Below, in pieces: positions 48,276 to 57,709 of a stretch of DNA of 64,000 nt (the first letter of the stretch is position 1; each line of letters starts with the position of its first letter). The stretch is taken from contig PHBI01000021.1 of assembly GCA_002841945.1 (NCBI GenBank), positions 1-64,000 of the forward strand, given 5' to 3'. The notes beneath the pieces were generated by a model, which saw only the letters and a program-made list of their open reading frames with translations, had not been told where the DNA came from and ran no database searches. The position numbers were made by a program, and so were the translations under genes. The stretch comes from Deltaproteobacteria bacterium HGW-Deltaproteobacteria-14 (GTDB taxonomy: Bacteria > Myxococcota_A > UBA9042 > PHBI01).

Positions 48276-50228
48276 TCAGGCGCTGGCGCCGTCCCCGCTC
48301 TGCGGCTCCTCCACCGCAACGCCCGCGACGCCGTGCGCCGCGGTCGAGAGGAGGCGCGTCACCTGCTCGACGAAGCGGCTCGGGTCATCGAGGCGGCTGC
48401 CCTCGGACAGCAGCGCCTGGGTGTGGAGCACCTCGACCCACTCGGCCACCTGCGGCGAATCGGGCGCGGCGCCATGGATTCGGTTCAGGTCCTCGATGAG
48501 GGGGTGCGTCCCGTTGATCTCGAAGATCCGCTTGCCGCCGACGTAGCCGGGCTGGGTCGCCTTGAAGAGGCGCTCGACGTGGGCGTGATGGCCGCCCTCG
48601 GGCACCACGAGGCACGCCGGCGACGAGGTCAGTCGGTCGGAGACGCGGACGTCCTCGACGCGGTCACCGAGCACCTCCTTGATGCGCTCGATGAGGGACG
48701 CCACGCGGGTCTCGGCGGCCTCGCGCTCCTCCTTGGCGGTCTCGCTGTCGTCGAGCTCGAAGGTCGCGCCCATGGCGTCCTCGAGGGGGACGTCGTCGAA
48801 GCCCCCGAGCCCCTGAACCGCCCACTCGTCGATGGGGTCGGTCATGAAGAGGACCTCGTAGCCGCGCTTGGTGATGGCCTCGAGGTGGGGGCTCGTGCGA
48901 GCGGCCCGCTCGGACTCGGCGATCACGTAGTAGATCGCCTTCTGTCCCTCCGGCATCCGCTCCTTGTACTCGGCGAGAGAGGTGAGCCCCTCTTCCCCGG
49001 TCGTGGTCGAGCGGTACCGCAGCAGCGGCGTGATGCGATCCTTGTTCTCGGGGTTGGTGTGCAGCCCCTCCTTCATCACCGCGCCGTACCCCTGCCAGAA
49101 GGAGCGATAGTCGTCGGCGCGGTCCTTGGCGAGCTCGTCGAGCATGTCGAAGACACGCTTGGTGAGCTGCTTCTTGATGAAGCGCACGGTCGCGGAGTCC
49201 TGAAGGAGCTCGCGCGAGACGTTGAGCGGGAGATCGTCGCTGTCGACGACGCCGCGCAGGAACCGCAGGAACGGCGGCAAGAGCTCCTTGCACTCGTCCA
49301 TGATGAAGACGCGCTTCACGTGGAGGCGGACGCCGTGCTGGTGGTCGTGGGAGTACAGATCGAACGGGGGCTTCTTCGGGACGAAGAGGACGCCCGTGAA
49401 CATCTGACGCCCCTCCACCTTGAAGTGGCTGAAAGCGAGCGGCGGATCCCAGTCGTGGGTCAGGTGCTTGTAGAACTCCTCGTACTCCTCGGCGGTGATC
49501 TCGGCGCGCGGGCGCTGCCAGAGCGCGACGGCGCGGTTCACCTGCTCGAACTCGACGCGCGGCGCCGCGTCCTCCTCGCCCTCGGGGGAGGCGTCGAACT
49601 TCTCCACCTGCACCTGAATCGGGTAGCTGATGTAGTCCGAGTAGCGCGTCACGAGCTGCCGCACGCGCCACGAGGAGAGGAACTCGCGCTGGTCCTCCTT
49701 GAGGTGCAGCACGACCGCGGTGCCGTGCTGCGCGCGCGCCGCCGGCTCGACGGTGAAGCTGTCCCCGGCGTCCGAGATCCAGCGCCAGCCCTCATCGGAG
49801 CCGGCGGCGCGGGTCAGGACCTCCACCTTGTCGGCGACGAGATAGGCGCTGTAGAAGCCGACGCCGAACTGGCCGATCAGCTGCACGTCGCCCCGCCCCT
49901 CGGCGAGGGCCTCGATGAAGGCCTTCGAGCCGCTGTGGGCGACGGTCCCGAGGTTCTTCACCAGCTCGTCGTGGGTCATCCCGACGCCGGTGTCCTCGAT
50001 GGTCAGCGTCCCCGCCTCCTCGTCGGCGTGGATCCGGATCTCGAGCGCGTCCTTGGCCAGCGTGTGCTCGGTCAGGCCGCGGTACTTCAGCTTGTCGAGG
50101 GCGTCCGAGGCGTTGGAAATCAGCTCGCGCAGGAAGATCTCCTTGTTCGAGTACAAGGAGTTGATCACCAGGCGCAGAACCTGGCTGACCTCGGCTTCGA
50201 AGCGGTGGGTCTCCGTGGTCGTCGTCAT
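48276..50228 (-). CDS. htpG: Chaperone HtpG (bacterial Hsp90)
   Basis: 650 residues. N-terminal GHKL ATPase domain with LRELISNASDALDKLKY, IEDTGVGMTHDELVKNLGTVAHSGSKAF and IGQFGVGFYSAYLVAD; middle domain with GVLFVPKKPPFDL, YVKRVFIMDECKELLP-type segment and GVVDSDDLPLNVSRELLQ; C-terminal dimerisation part ends in EEPQSGDGASA. It is an ATP-driven folding chaperone. The gene upstream on the same strand encodes a HEAT-repeat protein with a DnaJ-like zinc region, 94 bases away. No CIRCE element was seen. Confidence 0.97.
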   Translation of the reverse strand: MTTTTETHRFEAEVSQVLRLVINSLYSNKEIFLRELISNASDALDKLKYRGLTEHTLAKDALEIRIHADEEAGTLTIEDTGVGMTHDELVKNLGTVAHSGSKAFIEALAEGRGDVQLIGQFGVGFYSAYLVADKVEVLTRAAGSDEGWRWISDAGDSFTVEPAARAQHGTAVVLHLKEDQREFLSSWRVRQLVTRYSDYISYPIQVQVEKFDASPEGEEDAAPRVEFEQVNRAVALWQRPRAEITAEEYEEFYKHLTHDWDPPLAFSHFKVEGRQMFTGVLFVPKKPPFDLYSHDHQHGVRLHVKRVFIMDECKELLPPFLRFLRGVVDSDDLPLNVSRELLQDSATVRFIKKQLTKRVFDMLDELAKDRADDYRSFWQGYGAVMKEGLHTNPENKDRITPLLRYRSTTTGEEGLTSLAEYKERMPEGQKAIYYVIAESERAARTSPHLEAITKRGYEVLFMTDPIDEWAVQGLGGFDDVPLEDAMGATFELDDSETAKEEREAAETRVASLIERIKEVLGDRVEDVRVSDRLTSSPACLVVPEGGHHAHVERLFKATQPGYVGGKRIFEINGTHPLIEDLNRIHGAAPDSPQVAEWVEVLHTQALLSEGSRLDDPSRFVEQVTRLLSTAAHGVAGVAVEEPQSGDGASA

Positions 50229-50322
50229 CTCGCGTTCTCTTGGGCTGAGCGGTCGATTGGGGTGTCTTTAGCCGCAGCCCGGTGGCTGCGGCGCCAAACG
50301 CGTATGCACCCACCCGGGGCGG

Positions 50323-53300
50323 TCAACTCGGCTCGACTACGGGTCGAGGCGCGGCCCCGGAGCCCTCGCATGCGACACACCCGATCCGCCCGGTCCCGCT
50401 ACAGAGCTCGCACGGCACCCGCCCCCCCGCCGCCGCGCAGTCGCACGGCACCGCGACCTCCCCCTTACCGCGGCAGGTCTGGCAGCGGCGACTGTCGATG
50501 CGCCGCATCGTCTGGCGCGCGGTGCAGTCCGGCTCCGGGCACGGAGCGAGCACGATGGTCTGGCCGCCGCAGCGGAGGCACGGGCGGTCGCCGGCGCCGC
50601 CACACTCGGGGCAGCGCGCGGCGCCCTCGCCGTGGCAGACGGTGCAGTGGCGCCGGACGAGCGCACGCAGCGCGTCAGCGGCCGCCAGGCGGATCCCGAC
50701 GTGGCGGGTCGAGCGGCCCAACGCCGCCTCCTCGAGCCAGATCGCGAGGTGCTCCGCCCGAAACAGCGGGATGAGCCCGAGCCGCTGCGGCAGGGAGTCG
50801 GGCGCGATCGTCTCGACCATGGTGTCGAGCCAGTCGGCGATCTCCGGGTCCGGATCCGCCCCCGATCCCGCGCCGACCCAATGCTCGATGCCCTCGATGG
50901 TCATCACCTGCCCGTGCTCGACAGCCTCCCTGATGGCCGGTCTCCGGGGCATGAGGCCGTGGGCGTCGAGACCCTCGCGAGCGGGCTGGCTGACCCGATA
51001 CTCGCCGTCAGTCGCCAGCACGACGAGCATGTCGGCGGCCCGCTGCAGGTCGCCGCGCCAGCCGCGGAGCGTCATCGCCGCCCCCTGGCGCCCCTCCCAC
51101 CACGGATCGGCCGCGAGCGCCCCGAGGACCGGCCACGCAGCGTCACCGACCGCCGCGAGGGCCAAGGCGATGAGCTCGCGATACTCCTGGAACGGGCTCG
51201 AAAAACCCCGCGCGACCTGCGCCGCCGCGGCCTCCGTCCCGATCGTGGCGAGCGCGCCGAGGGCCGCCTTCCGCACGTCGTCGTCGTCGTCGAGGATGCA
51301 GGTCCCGAGCGCCTCGACGCCGGTGTCGTCCCCGGCGCGACCGAGCGCCTGGCAGAGCGCCTCACGGGCACGCCAGTCCCAGCCGCCGGAGGTGAGCTCG
51401 TGAGCGAGCTCGGCGCCGTCGACGCCGCGCAGACCGCGGGCGATGCGGGCGCGGTGGGGGTTCGCCTGCCACGTGTGCTCGAGCGCCCACAGCAGCGCCT
51501 CGACGCCCCCGTCCAGGCGCGCTGCGCGCTCACCTTGGAGCCGGATCGCGGCGATGGTCGCGCGGCACCCCGCGGCCGGGACCCATCCGGGGAGGCGATC
51601 CATCACCGCTAGGAGCTCGCTCCGGAACGCGTAGCCGCCGAGCCGCAGCGCCTGCTCGAGGGTTGGCAGGTCGACGCCGGCGGGGTCCTCGAGGAGCTTC
51701 GCCGGGTGGCGAGCGGCGACCGCTACGAGGGTCCGCTCGTGGGGCGTGGTGGGGCCCCAACCGCGCTCGAGCAGGGACTCCATCGCCGTCATTCGAACGT
51801 CTTCGTCGGCGTCGAGGAGGGTCTCGACGAGGGTGCTCTCGGCCTCGCGGCCGGGGATCATCGCCAGGACGTCACAGGCGGCGCGCCGCCGCTTCCAGCT
51901 CCCTTTGGCGAGGGTGCGGCGCAGTCCGGGGAGCGCCGCCTTGCCCGCCTGCCGCGCGCGATCGACCGCCTCGGTCAGCTCGTCGGTCGGCCGAAACAGG
52001 AGCGCGTAGCCCGCGACCTCGTCCGCTGAGGGCGACGATCCCGTCAGCTCTTGCAGCGCCTGCAGGGCGGCGACGCGGGAGGCCTCCTGCGGGTCGCTCA
52101 GGCCTCGATTGCGCAGCGCGAAGACCACCTCGTGCGCGCCGGTACGTGAGATGGCGCGCGCAGCCCCCGCTCGGGCGCCCGGGTAGAAGCGGGTCTCGAG
52201 GGCCTCGAGCAGATGCATCACCCGCTCGGACCCCGCGAGGGCGCAGTAATCATCGACGGCGTCGTCATCCGCCCACTTCAGGCGCCGGCGGTACAGCTCG
52301 GCCAGCGCAGCCGACTGCGCGCGCGCGTTCAGCCGCCGGAGCGCGGCCGCGACCATCCCCTCGAGCGCGCGATACGAGCGGGCGACGGCCATCAGGCGGG
52401 GGCCGTCGGTGGCCGCGCCGATGTGTCCGATCGCCTCCACGCACGCGCGCCGCAGCGCGGCGTTGGGGACGTCGAGGGCGTGAAACAGCGCCTCCCGCGC
52501 CGCCAGCCGCTCCTCACCGGGGACGCTGCGGGCGAGGTCCACGAGGCCGTCGCTCTCCCCCGTCCACAGGGCGGCGCGCAGCTGGTCGAGCGCGTTGCGC
52601 ACGAGGGCGGCGGGCGGCAGGGCGACGAGCTCGCCGATGTCGTCGTGGCCGGCCGGCTGCGGCTCGATCTGACCGCTCACCAGGAGGCGGCGAGCGACCG
52701 CGCGACGCACGTCGGCGTCGGGGTGGTCGGCCCACGACCGGAGGAGGCGTCGCTCCGCCGCGTGGTCGACGACGAGCGAGCCCTCTTCGAGGCCTCGCAG
52801 CACCGCGCGGGTCACGACGCCGCTGCGCTCGCCGACGCAGTGATCGGGGGGCAGCTCGGACACCCCGGCGTCCGCGACGATGAGGGCGGCCCGGGCCGCG
52901 GGCTGCCAGCGCGACCAACGCGCGCCCAAGACCTGCCGGAGCGCCCCACGGCTCTCCGGTGGAGCGGCCGCGAGGGCCGTCTGCAGGAAGTCGCGGGCGT
53001 CGTCGTGCGCCGCGCACCCCGCGAGCCCGGAGATCAGCGTCGGGATCGCCGCGTCCGGCGTCGACGCGACCGCGACCAGGGTCGCTCCGCGGCACGCGTG
53101 GCTCCACTCTGCGGCGTCGAAGATGGCGCGCGCCGCGGTCTCGCCGAGCCACGCCAGCCCCGCGTCCCAGACCCCGTCGCCCAGCCCCTTGATGATGCCG
53201 AGGACGAGATCGGCGTCCTGGACCGCCGCGACCGCGTCCCGGACCAGGTCCCGCGCGCCGACGTCGCCGCGACGGGCGCTGCGTCCGATGCAGAACCCGA

Positions 53301-53763
53301 CGAGCGCGGCCCGCGTTGGGTCTGAGACGCGGTGCACCGCCTCCAAGGAGTCCAAGGAGAGCGGCAGTGCGCCGGTCATCGCCAGGCCGACAGCCCCCAA
53401 CCACGCGGGCGCGCCGTGCCCGCTGGCGCAGTCGTTCCAGAAGTGTTCGAGCGAGGACACGTCGTCGAGGCGACCGGCCAGCGCCTCGGTGACCACGATG
53501 GCGCCAGCCTCGATGATGGACGAGCGCACGCCGACATAGGCAGAGCCCGCGTCACGGCCGTGACTGCCCGACGCGCCGACGAGGCCGAAGAACAGCCCGA
53601 CCGCGCTCGGCTCGAGCGTGGCGACGACGTGCGCCTCGCGGTCGAGCAGCGCCGCCGGATCATCGTCGCGATCGGCGGCCCCCGCCCATGCAGAGGCGGC
53701 CGCGACCACCCGCCGGAGCGCGGTGTCCACGTCGCGCTGCGTATCAGCCCCCGAGTCGACCAT
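50323..53763 (-). CDS. HEAT-repeat protein with a C-terminal DnaJ-like CxxCxGxG zinc region
   Basis: About 1146 residues. Most of the chain is helical HEAT-type repeats (DVRRAVARRLLVSG, NAALRRACVEAIGHIGAATDGPRLM, DEDVRMTAMESLLERGWG, DDDVRKAALGALATIGTEAAAAQVARG). The last 85 residues carry repeated Cys pairs: CTVCHGEGAARCPECGGAGDRPCLRCGG, RRCQTCRGKGE, PCELCSGTGRIGCVACEGSG, like the zinc-binding region of DnaJ but without a J-domain. ATG 53763 is used; GTG 53778 is five residues longer. htpG follows downstream on the same strand. Function unknown; a role as a client-binding partner of HtpG is an inference. Confidence 0.65.
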   Translation of the reverse strand: MVDSGADTQRDVDTALRRVVAAASAWAGAADRDDDPAALLDREAHVVATLEPSAVGLFFGLVGASGSHGRDAGSAYVGVRSSIIEAGAIVVTEALAGRLDDVSSLEHFWNDCASGHGAPAWLGAVGLAMTGALPLSLDSLEAVHRVSDPTRAALVGFCIGRSARRGDVGARDLVRDAVAAVQDADLVLGIIKGLGDGVWDAGLAWLGETAARAIFDAAEWSHACRGATLVAVASTPDAAIPTLISGLAGCAAHDDARDFLQTALAAAPPESRGALRQVLGARWSRWQPAARAALIVADAGVSELPPDHCVGERSGVVTRAVLRGLEEGSLVVDHAAERRLLRSWADHPDADVRRAVARRLLVSGQIEPQPAGHDDIGELVALPPAALVRNALDQLRAALWTGESDGLVDLARSVPGEERLAAREALFHALDVPNAALRRACVEAIGHIGAATDGPRLMAVARSYRALEGMVAAALRRLNARAQSAALAELYRRRLKWADDDAVDDYCALAGSERVMHLLEALETRFYPGARAGAARAISRTGAHEVVFALRNRGLSDPQEASRVAALQALQELTGSSPSADEVAGYALLFRPTDELTEAVDRARQAGKAALPGLRRTLAKGSWKRRRAACDVLAMIPGREAESTLVETLLDADEDVRMTAMESLLERGWGPTTPHERTLVAVAARHPAKLLEDPAGVDLPTLEQALRLGGYAFRSELLAVMDRLPGWVPAAGCRATIAAIRLQGERAARLDGGVEALLWALEHTWQANPHRARIARGLRGVDGAELAHELTSGGWDWRAREALCQALGRAGDDTGVEALGTCILDDDDDVRKAALGALATIGTEAAAAQVARGFSSPFQEYRELIALALAAVGDAAWPVLGALAADPWWEGRQGAAMTLRGWRGDLQRAADMLVVLATDGEYRVSQPAREGLDAHGLMPRRPAIREAVEHGQVMTIEGIEHWVGAGSGADPDPEIADWLDTMVETIAPDSLPQRLGLIPLFRAEHLAIWLEEAALGRSTRHVGIRLAAADALRALVRRHCTVCHGEGAARCPECGGAGDRPCLRCGGQTIVLAPCPEPDCTARQTMRRIDSRRCQTCRGKGEVAVPCDCAAAGGRVPCELCSGTGRIGCVACEGSGAAPRPVVEPS

Positions 53764-53858
53764 GCGAACATTGGCCACGGAAGGTGCGGTCCCGTCAATT
53801 CCGCCCAGGGCGGCGCCGGCAGCAGCGGGCGCCCCGACCGACCTCCCGCGACCGGACG

Positions 53859-54398
53859 CTACTCCGCCGGGGCGGCGGCGTCCGCGGGAGCGCCCTCGCC
53901 GGCGGGCGCGTCACCAGCGGGCGCGTCACCGGCGGGCCGTGGCTCGCCGCGGACCAGCCGGGACTGCACGAGCTCCTCGTCGAAGCGCACGCCGTTGAGC
54001 CGGACGCACAGGAGGATGTCCACCTGGGCGTGCCTGAGCAGCAGATCGTCGATGATCGCGTGCGCCATCTCGTCCTCGATCCGCTCGATCGCCTCCACGT
54101 CCTCGTTGATGGTCCGGACGTGGGTCACCATCTCCTCGTAGAGCTTCGCGTGCCCTTCGTTCCAATGGATGATCAGCAGGTTGGCGAACAGCTCGTGACC
54201 CGGCTCGGCGATGATCTCCTTGTCGATGATCTTGCGAACCAGGGCGCGACCGATCTTCTCAGGCCGGAGGCCCTTGAAGTAGCGAAAGTGAAACGCCTTG
54301 TCCGCGCGCGCCACCTCGGCGGCGAGGCGCTTGGCCTTCACGTGGCGGACGATCTCGTCCATGTGGTCCGAGATGGAGCGGAGCGCGGCGATCGGCAT
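53859..54398 (-). CDS. Unknown helical protein with Ala/Pro/Gly tail
   Basis: 179 residues, not recognised. ATG 54398 with AGAGG upstream is chosen; the ORF-track start at 54683 is an unsupported extension. The chain looks all-helical (ISDHMDEIVRHVKAKRLAAEVARADKAFHFRYFKGLRPEKIGRALVRKIIDKEIIAEPGHELF) and ends in a repetitive PAGDAPAGDAPAGEGAP tail. No signal peptide. It lies 95 bases upstream of the HEAT gene on the same strand. Confidence 0.6.
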   Translation of the reverse strand: MPIAALRSISDHMDEIVRHVKAKRLAAEVARADKAFHFRYFKGLRPEKIGRALVRKIIDKEIIAEPGHELFANLLIIHWNEGHAKLYEEMVTHVRTINEDVEAIERIEDEMAHAIIDDLLLRHAQVDILLCVRLNGVRFDEELVQSRLVRGEPRPAGDAPAGDAPAGEGAPADAAAPAE

Positions 54399-54698
54399 GA
54401 CGACCTCTTGACCTGGGACGGCGGCCGGGGTGCGGCGCACGCGGGCACCCGACCGGATGATGCCCGCTTCGCCCCTGGGGGGGGCCGCCCGTGGGGCGGC
54501 GCGAAGCTGGCCGATGGCGGCGCGTAAGGTCGCTCGAAGCGCGCGCCGTTGCAACCCCGTAACGGACCCGATCAGAACGCCGCGCGGCGAGATCTCCGCG
54601 ACACCTCGAGCCAAGCTCGCCTCGCTGCGCTCCGCTTGGGGTCCGAGTGAGACCGAACCGGCCGCTCGCGCGGCCTGGGACATCGCCCCAGGGCCTCG

Positions 54699-55679
54699 CT
54701 AGAGGACGTGCCGAACCGGGTCGAGGAGCCGGGCGACGAAGCCCGGGACCGCCGCCGCGAGCGGGTCGGCGTCAGCGTGCGCCGACTCGGCGCGGAGCCA
54801 GGCTATCGTGGCGTCGATGGCGCCGAGCCGGTGGAGGAGCGCGAGCGCCTCTTCGACCATCGCGGGGGTCGTCTCCGCCCGCGGCGCGCGCACGATCGCG
54901 AGCAGGCGCGTGACCGCCTCGACGTCGCCGTGCTCGACCGCCCAGGCCACGGGGAACGATATCTTCCCCTCGGCGATGTCCGTCGCGCGCTGATCGCGCC
55001 CCTTGTCTCCGACGAGATCGAGCAGGTCGTCCTGGACCTGAAAGAGCAGGCCGACGCGACGACCGAAGCGCCCGGCCGCGACCCTCGCGCCATCGTCACG
55101 CCCCGCGGCGAACACGCCCGCGCTGATGCATGCGGCGAACAGCGCCGCGGTCTTGCCGGCGGCCATCCGCTCCCAGCTCGCCAAGCTGGGGGCGAGGTGA
55201 TCGGGATCCGACGTCGGCAGCTGCAGCTGGAACTCGAGCGCCTGCCCGCCGATCACGCCGGACATCGCGTCGAGGGCCTGGGAGACGAAGGCGAGCCCCC
55301 GCGGCGCGGACGCGACCCGGGCGAGCCCCCGAAAGAAGAGCGCGTCACCCACGTTGATCGCCTGCGCGGCACCCCACCGACTCCAGACCGTGGGCTGGCC
55401 GCGCCGGAGGGTGTCTCCGTCCTGGAGGTCGTCGTGGACGAGGGTCGCGTTGTGGAGCAGCTCCAAGCCGACGCCGAGATCCAAGGCGTCGCTCGCGTCT
55501 CCACCGAGGTTCGCGCAGACCCACACCGGCAGCAGCGCGCGGAGGCGCTTGCCGCCCGTCGCGAGGTGGTAGCGCGCCGCGGAGTCGATGAAATCGGCGC
55601 CGCCCACGCTCTCCTCGAGGCGACGTGTCACCTCCGGGCCATAGCGCGCGCGGATCCCGGCGAGCTCGAGCGCTACCAC
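54699..55679 (-). CDS. Polyprenyl (geranylgeranyl/farnesyl) diphosphate synthase
   Basis: 326 residues. Trans-prenyl synthase motifs are complete: LATGGKRLRALLPVWV, first Asp-rich motif HDDLQDGDTLRRG, and second Asp-rich motif QVQDDLLDLVGDKGRD. The product chain length cannot be fixed by eye. It condenses IPP with an allylic diphosphate. The start is GTG 55679, and it is the last gene of the mevalonate operon, starting two bases before the end of the previous gene's stop region, so IPP made by the neighbours feeds it directly. Confidence 0.93.
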   Translation of the reverse strand: MVALELAGIRARYGPEVTRRLEESVGGADFIDSAARYHLATGGKRLRALLPVWVCANLGGDASDALDLGVGLELLHNATLVHDDLQDGDTLRRGQPTVWSRWGAAQAINVGDALFFRGLARVASAPRGLAFVSQALDAMSGVIGGQALEFQLQLPTSDPDHLAPSLASWERMAAGKTAALFAACISAGVFAAGRDDGARVAAGRFGRRVGLLFQVQDDLLDLVGDKGRDQRATDIAEGKISFPVAWAVEHGDVEAVTRLLAIVRAPRAETTPAMVEEALALLHRLGAIDATIAWLRAESAHADADPLAAAVPGFVARLLDPVRHVL

Positions 55680-55680
55680 C

Positions 55681-56640
55681 TCAGCCCACCTCTTCGACCG
55701 CCAGCTCCGCCGCGGGGAAGCCTACGTCCAGGCGCTCGAAGCCCAGGTCGGCTGCGGCGCGGGTCGCTCGCTCGATCACGTCGATCCGATCGGACAGCGC
55801 CCAGAGGCAGTCGCCACCACCGGCCCCGGAGGTCCGGCCGATCGCTCCAGCGTCCTCGACCGCCGCCAGGAGCTGCATCTGACCGCCTGCATAGATGCCG
55901 ATCTCACCCGCGCGGTCGAACGCGTCGAGCTCCTCCTGCACCTGCGCGGCCGCGGTGAGGATGCGCCCGATGTCGCCGGCCACCCACGCGTCCATCAACT
56001 CTCGCGTCTCCTCGCCCAGCGGGCCCAGGTAGGCGCGCATGTCCTCGGGGTCCTCGGCCTGCCAGCACGCGACGCGGTCGAGCAGCGCCACCGTGGAGGC
56101 GCCGGTCCCGGTGAAGAAGACCGCCGCGTGAAGTCCGCTCGGCCAGTCGACGCGGCGGCACAGGAGGCGACCGTTTCGGTTGTCGAACAGCGTGACGCCG
56201 CCGGTCATCACCGTCGCGACGTCGTAGCCGCTGCCGCGGCCCCCCTGCACGCTGCGGTGCAGCTCAACCACATCGCCAATCGACGTCGAATGCGCCCCAG
56301 ACAGCCTTCGCAGCGCGACAAGAACCGCCGCGCTGAGCGCCGCGGAGCCGCCAAAGCCGGGTTTCTTCGCCCCTACGCCCAGATCACCGCGGATGACGAC
56401 GCGTCCGCCCGGGGGGAGGCCCTCCACCACCTCGAGGGCGCGCGCGACGATGGGGACCGTCTCGGGTTCGGCGTCGACGAGGCCGAGCGCCTCGGAGCTC
56501 ACCCGCCAGTCGGAGCCAAGGCTGTCTACCTCGACCGTCAACCGCCGGTCGATCGCGACGGCCAGCGCGACCCCGCCCGGGCCAGAGACCGTGTATTCTC
56601 CGGCCAACATCAGCTTGCCGGGGGCGCTTGCGCGGATCAC
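55681..56640 (-). CDS. Phosphomevalonate kinase (GHMP family)
   Basis: 319 residues from GTG 56640 (AGGAG upstream). GHMP-kinase hallmarks: SAPGKLMLAGEYTVSGPGGVALAVAIDRR, motif II KPGFGGSAALSAAVLVAL, and a C-terminal RTSGAGGGDCLWAL. The GYDVATVMTGG segment is typical of phosphomevalonate kinase. It makes mevalonate 5-diphosphate. The GTG overlaps the stop of the decarboxylase (GTGA). Confidence 0.85.
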   Translation of the reverse strand: MIRASAPGKLMLAGEYTVSGPGGVALAVAIDRRLTVEVDSLGSDWRVSSEALGLVDAEPETVPIVARALEVVEGLPPGGRVVIRGDLGVGAKKPGFGGSAALSAAVLVALRRLSGAHSTSIGDVVELHRSVQGGRGSGYDVATVMTGGVTLFDNRNGRLLCRRVDWPSGLHAAVFFTGTGASTVALLDRVACWQAEDPEDMRAYLGPLGEETRELMDAWVAGDIGRILTAAAQVQEELDAFDRAGEIGIYAGGQMQLLAAVEDAGAIGRTSGAGGGDCLWALSDRIDVIERATRAAADLGFERLDVGFPAAELAVEEVG

Positions 56641-57641
56641 GGACGCTCCTGAGTCACGAGGCGAACGATCACGCCCTGTCCCGGGCGCGCAACGAACGTA
56701 TGCGCCACGCCGGGGATCGGCGTCAATCGCCGTGACACGGCCTCGACGTCCGCGCCGGCACAGAAAACCTTGACGTTGGGTCCTGCGTCCATCGTGAATC
56801 CGCACGGTAACCCGTCTGCACGGATCCGCTCAACCTCACGCAGGACGGCGAGCGTCGCAGGCTGCCAATACAGCACCGGCGGATCGGCGCCGAGGGCGGA
56901 GGCATGCATCCGCATCGTCGAACGCTCCATCGCCGCGACCAGCGACGGAAAGTCGCGCGCCGTGAGCGCGTCGAGCGCCTCGCGGAACGTCTCGGCGGCC
57001 TGGCCCACCCAGCCCGCGTAGAGCGGCGAGGTGCGCGTCGTCCGCTCCATCGCGGCGCGCGAGCCGATGGCCTTGGGGCCGGTGCCGACGACGGCGATCA
57101 CGACGGCGAGGTCCCAGTGCTCGACCGGGGCGACCGGGCGAGCGCTCCTGCCCTCCCACGCCACCCAGCCCCCGAACACGCTGCGGCTCGCGCTCCCGGA
57201 TCCGAGGCGCGCGAGCTCGCTCAGGGCGTCAGGCGCCAGATCGAGGCCAGCGCAGCGCGCCGCCGCCGCGGCGAGCGCCGCCATCGAGGACGCCGACGAG
57301 GCGAGGCCGGCCGCCGTCGGGACGTGGTTCACGCTGTCGACGCGAAACGGGGCGGCGACGTCCGCCAGCGCCCGGACGCGATCGAGGATCACGCGGGCGC
57401 GAGCCGTCCCCCCCGGGTCGAGCTCGACGCCGTTCAGGAACACGCGGTCGACCTCCGCGTCGGGATCGAAGGCGACCCGCGTGACGGTGTAGAGCCCGTC
57501 GAGGGTCAGCGAGAGGCTCGGGACGGCCGGGAGGTTCTTGTCCTCGGGCAGCTCGCCCGGCGCCTTGCCCCAGTACTTGATGAGCGCGATGTTCACGTTC
57601 GCGCGGGCCTCGACCGCCCCTTCGACGACGAGCTCGGTCAT
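56637..57641 (-). CDS. mvaD: Diphosphomevalonate decarboxylase
   Basis: 334 residues from ATG 57641. ARANVNIALIKYWGK, VDSVNHVPTAAGLASSASSMAALAAAA, SGSASRSVFGG and GFTMDAGPNVKVFC are all hallmark segments of the family. It converts mevalonate diphosphate to isopentenyl diphosphate with ATP. The ORF-track start (GTG 57692) is possible, but family similarity begins near 57641. A 23-codon ORF that overlaps the mevalonate kinase stop and ends on this start (ATGA at both ends) may couple translation. Confidence 0.92.
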   Translation of the reverse strand: MTELVVEGAVEARANVNIALIKYWGKAPGELPEDKNLPAVPSLSLTLDGLYTVTRVAFDPDAEVDRVFLNGVELDPGGTARARVILDRVRALADVAAPFRVDSVNHVPTAAGLASSASSMAALAAAAARCAGLDLAPDALSELARLGSGSASRSVFGGWVAWEGRSARPVAPVEHWDLAVVIAVVGTGPKAIGSRAAMERTTRTSPLYAGWVGQAAETFREALDALTARDFPSLVAAMERSTMRMHASALGADPPVLYWQPATLAVLREVERIRADGLPCGFTMDAGPNVKVFCAGADVEAVSRRLTPIPGVAHTFVARPGQGVIVRLVTQERP

Positions 57642-57709
57642 TGCGACACGCCCCGCGCCGGGCGGGTCGTCTTGCTGCGGAGCGGGAAACACGTCGCGGC
57701 GGCGCTCAT
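57638..57709 (-). CDS. Candidate 23-codon coupling peptide in the mevalonate operon
   Basis: ATG 57709 overlaps the mevalonate kinase stop as ATGA and is preceded by AGGAGG. The peptide (MSAAATCFPLRSKTTRPARGVSQ) ends with TGA overlapping ATG 57641 of mvaD. Its only sign of function is this linked start/stop geometry; the sequence itself is not recognised. Confidence 0.3.
   Translation of the reverse strand: MSAAATCFPLRSKTTRPARGVSQ

Noticed and set aside
47670-50774. 1034-residue plus-strand ORF
   Set aside because: It is antisense to the hydrolase and htpG.
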